The notes below the pieces were generated by a model that saw only the letters and a program-made list of their open reading frames with translations, was not told the origin of the DNA and made no database searches. DNA of 42,218 nt, taken from positions 1 through 42,218 of the IMG/VR virus record IMGVR_UViG_3300044837_000117; one strand, written 5' to 3'. A program made the position numbers and the translations under genes. This document shows positions 7,562 to 15,610 of this stretch, one piece after another (the first letter of the stretch is position 1; each line of letters starts with the position of its first letter). The DNA comes from a virus.

Positions 7562-7794
7562 TGTGGAGAGTCTGGAATTTCTTCAAAGGATTGTCGGACT
7601 TCGAGCGCGCGCAGATCCGACACGACGCGATGCACGAAGCCGCGGACTATGTCGAGAAGTGGAGGAGATGCGATTGCGGCCAAACCCACGGACTAAAGAC
7701 CTACAGCACTTTCTGTGGACACGCCGTCAATTGCCCGCGCTACATAACCGCATCGATCCGCGAGCTCGCGGATTTTCCAAGGCAAACGTCATGA
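7561..7794 (+). CDS. Hypothetical protein with paired cysteines
   Basis: 77 residues. It has CDCGQTH and later FCGHAVNCP, which could form one zinc site. The start at 7561 overlaps the preceding stop by one base, and its own stop overlaps the next ATG (ATGA), so it sits in a translationally coupled string of small genes. No family recognised. Confidence 0.5.
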   Translation: MWRVWNFFKGLSDFERAQIRHDAMHEAADYVEKWRRCDCGQTHGLKTYSTFCGHAVNCPRYITASIRELADFPRQTS

Positions 7795-7889
7795 ACGGGA
7801 TCCGAAGAGCGACGATCATCTCGTACTGGTTACTTGCGGGATGGATAGTTTTCTTCGCGGCCTTCGCGCTCTTGTGGGATCTCCGATGA
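7791..7889 (+). CDS. Single-helix membrane peptide
   Basis: 32 residues: a short basic N-terminus (MNGIRRA) and one hydrophobic helix (YWLLAGWIVFFAAFALLW). Both ends overlap neighbours by ATGA, which is the main support for so short a gene. Probably an inner-membrane peptide of unknown role. Confidence 0.45.
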   Translation: MNGIRRATIISYWLLAGWIVFFAAFALLWDLR

Positions 7890-8038
7890 CTGGGATCCGG
7901 CGAACGATGGAGATCTATGGCATCCGGGCGATTCTCAAGGTGCTCCGCCCCGTCAGCAGCTTACTTGCTGCCGCTGTAGACGGCGAGAGCTGGCTAATTA
8001 CCCGACTGAGACAGCGTATCGAGCGCTATCTCCAATGA
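7886..8038 (+). CDS. Small amphipathic hypothetical protein
   Basis: 50 residues, basic and helical, with a moderately hydrophobic middle (AILKVLRPVSSLLAAAV). The start at 7886 overlaps the previous stop and the end overlaps the next ATG by ATGA; an in-frame ATG at 7841 is possible but would overlap more. No family recognised. Confidence 0.4.
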   Translation: MTGIRRTMEIYGIRAILKVLRPVSSLLAAAVDGESWLITRLRQRIERYLQ

Positions 8039-8388
8039 GCCCGGTTAGATTCTCGGAGAAAGAGACGAAGCAATTTATGCGGAATGGTGGAAGCGGCACG
8101 CCGGGCCGGGACACGGTCCAGAAAAGCAAAGGGGGAAAAGTCATGAGCAAGGTTAATCAAAAGCCGGCCGGCTACTGGCTTCCGGAAGATGTCGAGCTCC
8201 GCCTCAACACTTTTACGACAGGCGGCCTGATGAGGATCTTGCGCGAAGCGAAGTATCGCGGCATAGGAACCGAGCAGCTCATAAATAAACGTCTTTCAAA
8301 TGATGAACCGATGCCCATGCCTTTAGTCGACCTGTTAATCGAGAAGCTTGAAACCAGCATCGCAGAGTATTTTTCGAAAACAACATGA
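8035..8388 (+). CDS. Hypothetical early protein
   Basis: 117 residues from the ATGA-coupled start. A second candidate start, ATG at 8143, has a better ribosome-binding site (AAAGGGGGAAAAG) and would give 81 residues starting MSKVNQKPAGYW; the region between is low in hydrophobics, so the shorter form may be real. The C-terminal part (ELRLNTFTTGGLMRILREAK, then IEKLETSIAEYF) is helical. Function unknown. Confidence 0.5.
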   Translation: MSPVRFSEKETKQFMRNGGSGTPGRDTVQKSKGGKVMSKVNQKPAGYWLPEDVELRLNTFTTGGLMRILREAKYRGIGTEQLINKRLSNDEPMPMPLVDLLIEKLETSIAEYFSKTT

Positions 8389-8672
8389 GCGCCGATCACG
8401 TGGTCTACGACAGGAAGACGCAATCGTTCGTTTGCCACGTCTGCGAGACGACGGAGTCACTTGCTCTCCCGAAACCAATCAAAAGCTTTTGCCTGCGCGC
8501 GCGGGCGTTCATGAACGAGCACAAGAATTGCGTGAGGAAGCTAAACCATGTGCGAGCGCCTCGATCGTTCCGGTTGTTCGTCAATTCCGCAGGCGCTTTC
8601 CGAATTCCGGATTCGGTGTCGAGACACGAATCGCTCTCAAAAGCGAACAGGCCGCGGCATATATCGCGCTGA
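8385..8672 (+). CDS. Small zinc-motif protein; C-terminal part uncertain
   Basis: 95 residues, ATGA-coupled to the gene before. The first ~50 residues look real: FVCHVCETTE and then FMNEHKNC give C-x2-C ... H-x3-C, a probable zinc site. After residue ~50 the sequence is less protein-like, and the other two forward frames are also open (8528-8722 and 8548-8739). A frameshift or an overlapping gene is possible. Confidence 0.45.
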   Translation: MSADHVVYDRKTQSFVCHVCETTESLALPKPIKSFCLRARAFMNEHKNCVRKLNHVRAPRSFRLFVNSAGAFRIPDSVSRHESLSKANRPRHISR

Positions 8673-8722
8673 TTCGACGGCAACAAAGCGAGAAGAGCTA
8701 TGGCGTGGCAAGCGGATCATAA
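8528..8722 (+). CDS. Possible overlapping small gene
   Basis: 64 residues from a TTG at 8528. The frame reads SIVPVVRQFRRRFPNSGFG and then ALKSEQAAAYIALIRRQQ, the most protein-like of the three open frames here. The start is weak and it would overlap the zinc-motif gene by about 145 bp, so it may instead be that gene's true C-terminus joined by a frameshift. A third frame (8548-8739) has a good GAGGAAG site. Listed so the ambiguity is not lost. Confidence 0.25.
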   Translation: MREEAKPCASASIVPVVRQFRRRFPNSGFGVETRIALKSEQAAAYIALIRRQQSEKSYGVASGS

Positions 8723-8891
8723 ATGTGTCTCGAGCCTAAAGCGTTTGAATCACCCTCTGTCCATCTGGGAGGCGGTAAAGCGGTCTCGTCCGGACGCAGA
8801 TCGAAAGGCCGTTAAGAAGCTCGTCGACGCGATCAACGAATCAATGGGCTTCGAGATCTTAGACATAGACGATAAGTATCGGGGCGAATGA
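8700..8891 (+). CDS. Hypothetical early protein
   Basis: 63 residues, helical, with a conserved-looking end (KLVDAINESMGFEILDIDD). The start follows GAGAAGAG, and the stop overlaps the next gene by ATGA. No family recognised. Confidence 0.45.
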   Translation: MAWQADHKCVSSLKRLNHPLSIWEAVKRSRPDADRKAVKKLVDAINESMGFEILDIDDKYRGE

Positions 8892-9070
8892 AAAATAATC
8901 CGACGATTGTACGCAAAAAGAAGGGAGGAGCGAAGGCGCGGCGAGGAGCTTCTGGCGGAGCTCCTCCCGTTTATCTTCTTTGCCCGATGTGCGGGACGAC
9001 GATCTCGATCTGCAAGCTCCTCGATTGTGTGGAACGAGCGCGAGAGAAAGCGGAAAGAGGTAAAGGGTGA
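8888..9070 (+). CDS. Short CxxC zinc-ribbon-like protein
   Basis: 60 residues: a strongly basic N-terminus (RKKKGGAKARRG), then LLCPMCGTTI and a Cys a few residues on. It overlaps the ATPase gene by GTGA and the preceding gene by ATGA. Possibly a DNA-binding accessory of the ATPase encoded next; this is position only. Confidence 0.45.
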   Translation: MKNNPTIVRKKKGGAKARRGASGGAPPVYLLCPMCGTTISICKLLDCVERAREKAERGKG

Positions 9071-10899
9071 AGTCGATCGAGATCGGACTTCGAGTAATCG
9101 AGGCGAAGGATGAGCAGATCCCAGTCGGCCGGCCGCTAAAGCTCGACGTCGACGTCTTCCTCCGGACGCGAATGCTCGTCCAGGCCGCGAGCGGAGCAGG
9201 AAAATCACACTGGTTACGCCGGCTCTGCGAGCAGCTCTACGGCGCAGTGCAGATCTTCATCATCGATCACGAGGGAGAATTCGCGACACTCCGCAAAGAT
9301 GACGCCTTCGACTTCGTGATCGCCGGCGAGGGAGGCGATACGCCTCTCGATCTCCGCTCGGCCGGCTCACTAGCGAATAGATTGCTCGAGCTCAATGCGT
9401 CGACTGTCTTTGATCTCTCCGAAGCTTTTCGCAAGCATCCACGCGATCGCCACACGTGGGTAAAGCTTTTTCTAAACGCCATGATGGAAGCGCCGAAGCG
9501 TCTATGGCATCCGGTTGTCGTCGTCGTCGACGAAGCTCATAAATTCGCGCCGGAGAAAGGCGAGAGCGAAGCACTCGACTCGATGATCGCTCTCGCTACG
9601 GACGGCCGTAAGCGCCAGTTTTGCGCTGTATTCGCTACGCAACGCCTGGGCAAACTATCGAAGGACGCCGCGGCCGAGCTTTTGAATGTGATGATTGGCG
9701 GAACGGTTCTCGATCTGGACCGTAAACGCGCGGCCGATGCACTCGGCGTCTATGGTCCGGAGCTCCGGCCGTTCAACGATCAAATCAAAACGATCGAGCG
9801 CGGTAACTTCTGGTCTCTAGGGCCGGCGATCGCGAACGAGCGGACACTTGTACATGTCGGGCCCACTGCGACACAACCTCCGCGGCCGGGATCCGCGTCT
9901 GCAGCTCCGCCTCCGCCGACGTCGCGAATCAAAGCGATGCTACCGAAGCTCGAGGATCTGCCGAAGGAAGCGGCGACTAAAGCGCAAACCGAAGCGGATC
10001 TCCAGAAGCGGATCCGCGCGCTCGAGCAGGAGCTCCGCCAGGCGTCAAAAGTGCAGCCGGCCACTGCACAACCTGCAGCCGTTCGCAGCAAGATCACGAT
10101 CGACTATCTCCGCCAAGCGATCGAGCCCATCATGGCGATGGCGGATGCGAGATGGTCTCCGGAACTGCTAGATCGATTCCGCAATAGGTTAGTTGCTGTA
10201 ATCAATGAGCCGCAAAAGACTCCAAAAATAAATTGGAAACCGGCGTTGCGCGAAGCCGCTGGCGTGTTAAACAGGAGTGCGGGATCGGATCCTAAACAAC
10301 CGTCTTCTAGCATCGCGGATATCGCTGGTAGCCGGAAGGCAGTAACTAGGGCGCATCCGGTCCCATCATCGCGGCCGAAAGCCGATATCGCAGCATCGAA
10401 CGGCGAGCTCGGCGACGATCTTTCAAAACCTCAAATCAAGATCCTTCGTTCGCTTACCGAGCTCGAGCAAGTTGGGCAGGTCAAGCCAACGCGCGCGGCC
10501 GTAGCGTTCTGGTCTGCACAGTCAGTAACCAGCTCCGCATTCGAAAAGAATCTTTCCAGGTTGCGAACTGAGGGATATGTCCAATATCCGGACCAGGGCC
10601 ACGTAGCACTAGACGATCTCGGCCGCCACGTCATGCCGGCCGTCGAGCCTCCCAGTACGGAAGACGTGTATCGCCGCGGTCTATCGATTCTCTCCGCTCC
10701 TCAACAAAAGCTCTTTCAGCAAATCTATGAAGCCTACCCCGAGGAGCTCTCGAGGCCGGAGCTCGCAGAGCGCGCCGAAGTGCAATTCACCAGCTCCGCG
10801 TTTGAAAAGAATGTTTCTGCTTTACGTACAGCCGGACTCATTGACTATCCGTCGCCGCGGGTCGTCAAAGCGTCGGCTTGGTTATTCCTGGAGGACTAG
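9067..10899 (+). CDS. HerA/DUF87-like ATPase with two C-terminal winged-helix repeats
   Basis: 610 residues. Walker A is ASGAGKSH (41-48) and Walker B is VVVVVDEAH (150-158), with HEGEF at 68-72 as in HerA/FtsK-like DUF87 ATPases and ATQRLGKLSKDA as the sensor/arginine-finger region. A Pro/Ala-rich linker and a short coiled coil (about 310-350) follow. Two similar C-terminal domains each contain TSSAFEKN(L/V)S.LRT.G, probably duplicated winged helices for DNA binding (about 460-540 and 545-608). HerA proteins are hexameric DNA translocases in end processing and defence; the role here is unknown. The GTG start overlaps the upstream stop (GTGA). Confidence 0.8.
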   Translation: MKSIEIGLRVIEAKDEQIPVGRPLKLDVDVFLRTRMLVQAASGAGKSHWLRRLCEQLYGAVQIFIIDHEGEFATLRKDDAFDFVIAGEGGDTPLDLRSAGSLANRLLELNASTVFDLSEAFRKHPRDRHTWVKLFLNAMMEAPKRLWHPVVVVVDEAHKFAPEKGESEALDSMIALATDGRKRQFCAVFATQRLGKLSKDAAAELLNVMIGGTVLDLDRKRAADALGVYGPELRPFNDQIKTIERGNFWSLGPAIANERTLVHVGPTATQPPRPGSASAAPPPPTSRIKAMLPKLEDLPKEAATKAQTEADLQKRIRALEQELRQASKVQPATAQPAAVRSKITIDYLRQAIEPIMAMADARWSPELLDRFRNRLVAVINEPQKTPKINWKPALREAAGVLNRSAGSDPKQPSSSIADIAGSRKAVTRAHPVPSSRPKADIAASNGELGDDLSKPQIKILRSLTELEQVGQVKPTRAAVAFWSAQSVTSSAFEKNLSRLRTEGYVQYPDQGHVALDDLGRHVMPAVEPPSTEDVYRRGLSILSAPQQKLFQQIYEAYPEELSRPELAERAEVQFTSSAFEKNVSALRTAGLIDYPSPRVVKASAWLFLED

Positions 10900-11205
10900 A
10901 TGACAAGTGATGCGAAGCTCGAAGGTTTAATTGAGACAGCAAGTCGCGCGGCAATCGTACTTCGCGAAAACGGACGGTATGAGTTAGCCCGAGAATTGGA
11001 GCACGACATCTCTACCGTTCTTGATGAGAAGGAGTCGCGGCCGATCGTCGGCGATCGCGTCAAGATCTCCGGAGGGGAATACATTGGCTTCGTCGGAACC
11101 TATGTAGCCGATCGCGATAACGGAACCGCGCGCTATCCAGTAATCAGGCTCGCAGACGGCCGAGAGACGTTTGTGCCGGATCCGATGCATTTGAGGAAGT
11201 TGTGA
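10900..11205 (+). CDS. Hypothetical protein with KOW/SH3-like C-terminus
   Basis: 101 residues. The N-terminal half is helical. The second half (VGDRVKISGGEYIGFVGTYV, then YPVIRLADGRETFVPD) has the GD.V.I..G...G..G spacing of KOW/SH3-like barrels. It begins directly after the ATPase stop, following CTGGAGGAC. Function unknown; nucleic-acid or protein binding is possible. Confidence 0.5.
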   Translation: MTSDAKLEGLIETASRAAIVLRENGRYELARELEHDISTVLDEKESRPIVGDRVKISGGEYIGFVGTYVADRDNGTARYPVIRLADGRETFVPDPMHLRKL

Positions 11206-11516
11206 GAACGATCTGGAAGTACAAGCTGCAGGAAACCGCGAACATCCAGCAATTTGACATACCTTTTCCTGCCACGGTTTGCCATGTTGGAATCGATGCA
11301 GACGGATTGTTGTGTGTGTGGGTAGAAATTAAAGACACCGATTCCGTTCACGTGCGTCAGTGGCAATTACGCATACATGGGACGGGAAGTGCAATCGAGC
11401 CGGACGATTCGTTCCTCGCGAGCGTCCGGCAAGGAAGTTATATTTGGCACGTGTTTATTGTGAAAGTGATATTCACTGATAAAGACGGGCAAAAATGGAG
11501 AGAACCGCGAAGGTGA
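11202..11516 (+). CDS. DUF7352-type phage protein
   Basis: 104 residues. It starts MRTIWKYKLQ and has FDIPFPATVCHVGIDADGLL, then VWVEIKD and a late LRIHGTG. This matches the small phage family in which ..IYKYPL...Q.I..P.GA..LHV..Q.G.L.LWA.V....R.F...GTG is conserved. Function unknown. It is GTGA-coupled to the gene before. Confidence 0.65.
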   Translation: MRTIWKYKLQETANIQQFDIPFPATVCHVGIDADGLLCVWVEIKDTDSVHVRQWQLRIHGTGSAIEPDDSFLASVRQGSYIWHVFIVKVIFTDKDGQKWREPRR

Positions 11517-11719
11517 TGACAAACGATCCCAGACATAAGCCTCGATGGAAAAAGGGCGACCTCGTCCGCTTCGCGCATCAACCCGACGGTCCGGATCGTA
11601 TCGTTACGGCGATACAACTACCGTTCAAGTGGGGCGACTGGATGGTCGAAATCGAAGGTATGTCTGGCAGTTTCGACCAGCAAATATTCATTCCTTCACC
11701 AAAAAATAGTGAGACCTAA
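11516..11719 (+). CDS. Small SH3-like hypothetical protein
   Basis: 67 residues. KKGDLVRFAHQPDGPDRIVT and WMVEIEGM suggest a small beta barrel of the 'hypothetical phage DUF' kind. The ATG at 11516 is preferred because it overlaps the previous stop (TGATG) after GAAGG; ATG 11495 in the same frame is an alternative. Confidence 0.45.
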   Translation: MTNDPRHKPRWKKGDLVRFAHQPDGPDRIVTAIQLPFKWGDWMVEIEGMSGSFDQQIFIPSPKNSET

Positions 11720-11808
11720 GGACAGGTCAAGAACACTGCTACTGTGTCCAGTTACATAAGAACGACTTCTCAACGTACTGTTCTAACCGTCGGGAAGGAA
11801 AACATGCC

Positions 11809-12120
11809 TTGTTTAACCTCACTGAGAAGTACCGCATCGGCCTCGCTCTCGAAGTAGTCGGTTTTACGATAATCCTCATCGCCGCGATCGTCGCGGTGAA
11901 TGTCCATCTACATATCTACTTCGCTTTGATCGTCGCCGCGGCTTTTTTGCTTATTGGTCGAAAGCTCGTAGCCGGCAAACGAGATTTGCTGCAGATCGGC
12001 CGCGACGAAGCTCACACGATCGCTAACCGCCTGGCATTCGCGGCGAACAAGGACGAGATCTTCCTACGCGACGAAGCTCGCAAAATCGCAATGGCAATCA
12101 AGCTCAAACTCCTGTCGTAA
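11809..12120 (+). CDS. Two-helix membrane protein
   Basis: 103 residues from a TTG start ten bases after GGGAAGGA. Two adjacent hydrophobic segments (VVGFTIILIAAIVAVNV and IYFALIVAAAFLLIG) are followed by a basic, helical cytoplasmic tail. The 89 bp before it hold no gene and probably a new promoter, as the string of coupled genes stops at 11719. A holin role is possible but unproven. Confidence 0.5.
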   Translation: MFNLTEKYRIGLALEVVGFTIILIAAIVAVNVHLHIYFALIVAAAFLLIGRKLVAGKRDLLQIGRDEAHTIANRLAFAANKDEIFLRDEARKIAMAIKLKLLS

Positions 12121-12125
12121 AAACC

Positions 12126-12374
12126 GTGACATTCCATAACCCAATTAAAGCGGTGATCGACTGGTGCCGCGGCCGACACACGTTTTTCTGCTTTTGCTTT
12201 TTCATATCCGGCCACGTGCTGCACCTATTGGGAAAGCTCTCGCACACGTACATCGAATACATGGTGGCTATGATGTCCTTCGTACTCGGACACTCCATCA
12301 AGGACGACTACTTCGAAGCCAAGGCAGCGACGGCCTCACCGACACCAACGCCGCAAGGCGCCGAGGCCGGCTAA
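12126..12374 (+). CDS. Small membrane protein, holin-like by position
   Basis: 82 residues from GTG. The hydrophobic stretch FFCFCFFISGHVLHLLG and a second, MVAMMSFVLG, are followed by an acidic and Pro/Thr/Ala-rich tail. The stop overlaps the next ATG by one base. Together with the preceding two-helix protein and the lysozyme-like gene at 12906 it may belong to a lysis set; sequence alone does not prove it. Confidence 0.45.
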   Translation: MTFHNPIKAVIDWCRGRHTFFCFCFFISGHVLHLLGKLSHTYIEYMVAMMSFVLGHSIKDDYFEAKAATASPTPTPQGAEAG

Positions 12375-12799
12375 TGCCTACGCGCGCCATGCAACGATGC
12401 GAGGCACCAGGTTGCGGGATCCCGTCGCCTGGTCGCTATTGCGCTAAACACAAAAAGGAAACCACGCGAACCGCGAGGATCTACGACGTTCATCGCGGCT
12501 CGTCGCACGCGCGCGGATACGGATCACGCGGCCGATGGATGAAGCTCCGCGGCCTGGTGATTGCTAACCATCCGCTGTGCCAGATCAAGCGCGCCGATTT
12601 GTGTACGCACATCTCCACGCTCGCCGATCACGCGATCCCTAAGGCCGCCGGCGGCGACGACTCTATGGACAACCTGCAGGGACTCTGCGCGCCGTGCCAC
12701 GGATGGAAGACGAGGACGATCGATCCGGGACTCATCGCAGAGTATCGAAAGATGTTGTCACGTGTCGCTGTGGTAACTGGTTACAGCGAGAGGGGATAG
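12374..12799 (+). CDS. HNH endonuclease
   Basis: 141 residues. An N-terminal zinc-binding CEAPGCG...YCAKHKK segment is followed by the HNH core LADHAIPKAAGGDDSMDNLQ and then GLCAPCHGWKT, giving DH, N and CxxCH. The family acts with the terminase in HK97-type phages, nicking DNA for packaging at cos, and its gene typically sits just before the small terminase gene, as here. ATG 12374 overlaps the previous stop by one base. Confidence 0.88.
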   Translation: MPTRAMQRCEAPGCGIPSPGRYCAKHKKETTRTARIYDVHRGSSHARGYGSRGRWMKLRGLVIANHPLCQIKRADLCTHISTLADHAIPKAAGGDDSMDNLQGLCAPCHGWKTRTIDPGLIAEYRKMLSRVAVVTGYSERG

Positions 12800-12905
12800 G
12801 GGGGTATTTTTCCCCGCGGCCTGGCGCCGGCAGACCGTCGCGCCAGTCCACACACACACCCGCGAAATTGAAAAATTCAGTTAGAACGTCTAGGGGTAAA
12901 CCGAT

Positions 12906-13325
12906 ATGGTCGTATCACAACAGTTAATCGAGAAACTGGCAAAGGCGATCGCCGCGGCCGAGGGCTTCGGCGTACCTGGCGCGATTCCCACGAAGGCAAA
13001 TAATCCCGGCGACATAACCGACGACGGAGATCTCGGTTACGGAGTGATCCAGAGCTCCGGTCCGCACGGCGCCGCGATCACGATCTATCCAACAGCCGAA
13101 GAAGGCTGGCACGCGCTGTATAAAAAACTGCATCGCGCTCTCGCCGGCGCTTCGCGCGTGTATCGATCGGACATGACACTTGCGCAGGTCGGAATCAAAT
13201 GGTCGGGAGATCCAGCCTGGGCTCGCAATGTCGCGCGCACGCTCGGATGTGATTGCAACTTCACGCTTGCGCAGCTCGTTGCCGCGGATCACGTCGAGAC
13301 CGAAGGCGGCCAGGTGCCTGCATAA
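12906..13325 (+). CDS. Lysozyme/transglycosylase-like protein (candidate endolysin)
   Basis: 139 residues. IAAAEGFGVPGAIPTKANNPGDI contains the family's 'E ... NNPG' segment, and later YPTAEEGWHALYKKL and MTLAQVGIKWSGDPAWARNVAR follow, as in phage and Actinobacterial lysozyme-like proteins that cleave peptidoglycan. The likely catalytic acid is the early Glu of AAEGF. It lacks a signal peptide, so a holin or internal release is needed. It lies between the HNH gene and TerS. Confidence 0.65.
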   Translation: MVVSQQLIEKLAKAIAAAEGFGVPGAIPTKANNPGDITDDGDLGYGVIQSSGPHGAAITIYPTAEEGWHALYKKLHRALAGASRVYRSDMTLAQVGIKWSGDPAWARNVARTLGCDCNFTLAQLVAADHVETEGGQVPA

Positions 13326-13327
13326 AC

Positions 13328-13894
13328 ATGGGAAAAGGCCGACGTCCATTACCGAAGTCCGTAAAACAACTCCGCGGTAATCCAGGTCACCGCGCGGTTA
13401 ACGAGAGCGAGCCGATCCTCGGCGACGGCGATCCCGTTTGTCCGGAAGGCCTGCACGCCGATGCAAAAAAAGAGTGGTACGAAATTCTTCCGATTCTGAA
13501 ACGCATGAAGGTTGTCACCGCGGCAGATTCAAAAGCCCTGGCCGGATACTGTCACGCTTTCCATAGATGGCAGCAAGCCGAGCGAAATATCGAAGAGCTC
13601 GGGATCGTACTCGTCGAGTGTTACATTCCGAAGCTTTCCGAAGGCTTTGCCGATCCGCGGTTCATCGATCCAGAAACAAGCCTTCCTGTTATTGGAAAGA
13701 AGTACAAAAAGAATCCGGCCGTCAGCATATCCTTCGAAGCGATGAAGACCATGAAGAGCTATCTCATCGAGTTCGGACTCACGCCGGCGTCGCGCGGGAA
13801 GCTGCACGTCGAAAAAGAAAAAGAGATCGATCCGATGGATCAGTGGATCAAGGACAAGGCTGCGCGCAACGCCGCAGCTACTCAGCCCAACTAA
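13328..13894 (+). CDS. terS: Terminase small subunit, P27 family
   Basis: 188 residues. The N-terminus MGKGRRPLPKSVKQLRGNPG is the signature of the P27/HK97-type small terminase (PF05119-like), followed by the helical core with WYEILPILKRM and ALAGYCHAFHRW. It recognises packaging DNA and regulates the large subunit. ATG 13328 is chosen because the signature starts there; the open frame extends upstream. TerL begins at the base after its stop. Confidence 0.92.
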   Translation: MGKGRRPLPKSVKQLRGNPGHRAVNESEPILGDGDPVCPEGLHADAKKEWYEILPILKRMKVVTAADSKALAGYCHAFHRWQQAERNIEELGIVLVECYIPKLSEGFADPRFIDPETSLPVIGKKYKKNPAVSISFEAMKTMKSYLIEFGLTPASRGKLHVEKEKEIDPMDQWIKDKAARNAAATQPN

Positions 13895-15610
13895 ATGAAA
13901 CCCTCCGTCGTCGATAAGAAGCATCCGGCGGAGAAATATTGCCGGGACATTGTCGCCGGCGTAATTCCCTCGAACCGACTTACGAAGCTTGCATGTGAGC
14001 GCCACGTGCGCGATCTCGCCGAAGGCTGGAAGCGCGGCCTCTGGTTTGATCCGATCGAGGCGCAAGACCACATCGATTTTTTCCAGTTCCTAAAACACTC
14101 GAAGGGCGAATGGTCTGGAACGTCTTTCAAGCTCGAGCCGTGGCAGCAATTCATAATCTATTGCCTGTTCGGATGGAAGCGCGCCGACGGGCTTCGCCGC
14201 TTTCGCGAGGCCTACGTCGAGGTCCCGCGCAAGAATGGCAAGAGCACTCTCGCCGCGGGGATCGGTCTCGATCTCTTCATCGCCGACGGTGAGCCCGGAG
14301 CGGAAGTCTATTGCGCGGCCACAAAAAAAGACCAGGCGCGTATCGTCTATAAAGAAGCCGAACGGATGCGCGCGGCCTCGCCGTCGCTCTCGAGGCGTAT
14401 CGAAAAGTTTCGCGACAACATGTCGATACCTGGAACGGCTTCGAAGTTCGAGCCGCTCGGCGCCGACGAAGACACACTCGACGGTTTGAATATACATGGG
14501 GCAATTATTGACGAGTACCACGCGCACAAAACCGCGAAAGTCGCCGAAGTAATCGACACCGCGACGAGCGCCAGGCGCCAGCCGATGTCGTTCACGATCA
14601 CGACGGCCGGCTCGGATCGGCAGTCTCCCTGTTACAAACAACATCACTACTGCGAGCAGGTCCTAGAGCAGATCCTCGACGACGATCGACTCTTCGCGAT
14701 CATCTATGCGCTCGATCTCGACGACGACTGGACCGATTCCAAAAACTGGACGAAGTCGAATCCGAATCTCAATGTCTCCTGTAAGCAGGACGATCTGCAG
14801 GGCAAGGCTCTTAAGGCACAGAACAAGCCGAGCTATCAGAATGCGTACCTCCGGCTTCACCACAACATCTGGACTGAACAGGAAACTCGCTGGCTATCGA
14901 TCGAGAAGTGGAAGGAATGTGTGGGCTACTCACTCGAGGCGCGCGATCCCTGGATCCTCCGCCAGGAGATGCTCGAGAAGCTTCTCGGCCGCAGATGCAT
15001 GGGCGCATTGGATCTCTCTTCAAAAAACGATCTAACCTGCTACATGAAATTGTTTTTTCCAACGGAGGAGGATCCGCTCTGGATTCTTATTCCGGAGTTT
15101 TACGTTCCGGCCGAGAACGTGAAGGAGAGAGTCGCGCGCGATCGCGTTGGATATGACGTCTGGATCCGCGAAAAGTTTCTGACCGCGACACCCGGAAACG
15201 TAATCGATTACGACTTCATCAAGGCGCAAATTCTCAGGGACAAAAGCTCGTACGAGCTCGAGAGAGTCGCCTTCGATCCGTGGAACGCGACGCAACTCGC
15301 GACGCAGCTCGTCGGCGAAGGCGTGGAGATGGTCGAGTTTCGCCAGGGCTATGCATCGCTTTCCGAGCCCACCAAGAACCTCGAAACACTGGTGCTGGGG
15401 CACAAATTGGCGCACCTGGGTAACCCAGTTCTTACTTGGAACGCTTCGAACATAGTTATCAAAGAGGACGAAGCCGGAAATATAAAGCCTGACAAGAGCA
15501 AAAAAACAGAGAAGATCGACGGCATAGTCGCTCTGATTATGGCGATAGGACTCGCGCAGTCCGCTCCCGCGGATAGTGTGTCCGATTCCGGAGGCATTAC
15601 CCTACTGTGA
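13895..15610 (+). CDS. terL: Terminase large subunit, HK97 type
   Basis: 571 residues, a typical length. ATPase domain: Walker A-like PRKNGKST (111-118), Walker B AIIDEY (203-208). The C-terminal RNase H-like nuclease has MGALDLSSKNDLT, a central VAFDPWNATQLATQL, and the final acidic region with KTEKIDGIVALIMAIGLA. It pumps DNA into the prohead and cuts it. Its stop overlaps the portal GTG start (GTGA). Confidence 0.95.
   Translation: MKPSVVDKKHPAEKYCRDIVAGVIPSNRLTKLACERHVRDLAEGWKRGLWFDPIEAQDHIDFFQFLKHSKGEWSGTSFKLEPWQQFIIYCLFGWKRADGLRRFREAYVEVPRKNGKSTLAAGIGLDLFIADGEPGAEVYCAATKKDQARIVYKEAERMRAASPSLSRRIEKFRDNMSIPGTASKFEPLGADEDTLDGLNIHGAIIDEYHAHKTAKVAEVIDTATSARRQPMSFTITTAGSDRQSPCYKQHHYCEQVLEQILDDDRLFAIIYALDLDDDWTDSKNWTKSNPNLNVSCKQDDLQGKALKAQNKPSYQNAYLRLHHNIWTEQETRWLSIEKWKECVGYSLEARDPWILRQEMLEKLLGRRCMGALDLSSKNDLTCYMKLFFPTEEDPLWILIPEFYVPAENVKERVARDRVGYDVWIREKFLTATPGNVIDYDFIKAQILRDKSSYELERVAFDPWNATQLATQLVGEGVEMVEFRQGYASLSEPTKNLETLVLGHKLAHLGNPVLTWNASNIVIKEDEAGNIKPDKSKKTEKIDGIVALIMAIGLAQSAPADSVSDSGGITLL

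Noticed and set aside
12800-12905. cos site before the terminase genes
   Set aside because: Context would suit a cos site, but no cohesive-end or defined repeat signal can be recognised from sequence alone.
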